Source of the DNA: Methanobacteriota archaeon
GTDB lineage: Archaea; Halobacteriota; Halobacteria; Halobacteriales; Halalkalicoccaceae
Direction: 5' to 3'
NCBI GenBank assembly: GCA_022561895.1
Contig: JADFQH010000195.1
Coordinates: 1-5,976, forward strand
DNA: 5,976 nucleotides
The notes below the pieces were generated by a model that saw only the letters and a list, made by a program, of their open reading frames with translations, did not search any database and was not told where the DNA came from. Below, in pieces: positions 5,541 through 5,976 of the stretch. A program made the translations under genes and the position numbers. How positions within the stretch are numbered: the first letter of the stretch is position 1; each line of letters begins with the position of its first letter.

Positions 5541-5976
5541 ATGGATTGGTCATCGTCGGCCGAGCGATTGCGGGGGCGAAGCGGCGAGAACTGGCTTGTT
5601 CACTGGCTCTTTCTCGACGCGAACCGATGGCTCGTTGCGGGTATGTTGTCCCTCGGTAGCTTCCTTTCACTGGTCGCACTCGGCGCGTTCGCACCCTCAC
5701 TTCGGGCGGCGATGGAACGAACCGCGCCGGTCGAAACCACCTTCCAAGCGCTCATCGCCGCGCTCATCACCGGCGTGACCCTCGTCCTCGCGATCAACCA
5801 ACTGGTTCTCTCACAGGAGCTCGGGCGGTTGGGCGATCAGAGCACGTGGATGGACGAGGCGATGGAGTTTCGACGCGACGTCGAGATGCTGTTCGAAACG
5901 ACCGGCCCACCCGATCCCGCCCGATTTCTCCAAGCGCTCGTCCGAACGAGCAGCGACCGAGCCCAAACGCTTAGGA
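5541..5976 (+). CDS. Haloarchaeal two-helix membrane protein, 3' end cut off by window
   Basis: The ATG at 5541 opens a frame of 145 codons without a stop before the right edge. Residues 1-29 are hydrophilic and probably cytoplasmic. Two membrane helices follow at about 30-54 (RWLVAGMLSLGSFLSLVALG) and 66-90 (TFQALIAALITGVTLVLAIN). A charged stretch then begins with QLVLSQELGRLGDQ and continues to DEAMEFRRDVEMLFE, which looks helical and cytoplasmic. The 'TGVTLVxxINQLVLSQELGxLGDQ' stretch is one I recognise from conserved haloarchaeal membrane proteins of unknown function; I assign no role. It is divergent from the antiporter, with 169 bases between starts. No clear TATA box or Shine-Dalgarno site precedes it. 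Confidence 0.75.
   Translation, partial: MDWSSSAERLRGRSGENWLVHWLFLDANRWLVAGMLSLGSFLSLVALGAFAPSLRAAMERTAPVETTFQALIAALITGVTLVLAINQLVLSQELGRLGDQSTWMDEAMEFRRDVEMLFETTGPPDPARFLQALVRTSSDRAQTLR

Noticed and set aside
5372..5542. 57-residue N-terminal extension of the antiporter to the ATG at 5542
   Set aside because: The added residues are Pro/Arg-rich and unlike any antiporter start. The extension would overlap the start of the divergent gene and cover the likely promoter.

Overview
The window reads as two unrelated pieces of DNA joined near position 1,880. The left piece (about 1-1,875) is bacterial. It carries the 5' part of a secreted c-type cytochrome with a strong Shine-Dalgarno site (minus strand, running off the left edge), a complete one-piece tmRNA gene (ssrA, minus strand, 840-1190), and the start of a plus-strand gene with its own Shine-Dalgarno site. 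Archaea are not known to have tmRNA, so this piece cannot come from the same kind of cell as the rest. The lineage is not fixed by the sequence. The cytochrome and the GAF-like fragment suggest an acidobacterial-type organism, but this is only an impression.

The right piece (about 1,876-5,976) looks like a halophilic archaeon (class Halobacteria). The proteins are acidic, rich in Asp, Glu, Val and Thr, with many GAC, GAG, GTC and TCG codons and no Shine-Dalgarno sites. Their families have typical haloarchaeal forms: a DUF389/TIGR00341 membrane protein, a CPA2-type cation/proton antiporter with C-terminal UspA-like domains, and the first 145 residues of a small two-helix membrane protein.

Layout: 1-186 minus, cytochrome c fragment; 187-839, no convincing gene, a few short inverted repeats and a hairpin just past the tmRNA 3' end; 840-1190 minus, ssrA; 1191-1566, leader and promoter region; 1567-3168 plus, an open frame that crosses the junction; 3169-3265, short gap between convergent stops; 3266-5371 minus, antiporter; 5372-5540, divergent promoter region; 5541 to the end, plus, truncated membrane protein.

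The main point for a reader is the 1567-3168 frame. Its first ~103 residues look like the start of a bacterial GAF-like protein. The remaining 430 residues look like a complete haloarchaeal DUF389 protein whose own first codon would fall at about 1876. I think an assembly or library chimera that happened to stay in frame is much more likely than a true fusion gene. The haloarchaeal genes would act together only loosely, as membrane transport and ion-homeostasis proteins. I found no CRISPR array, mobile element, tRNA or rRNA. I do not see a convincing new biological system here.
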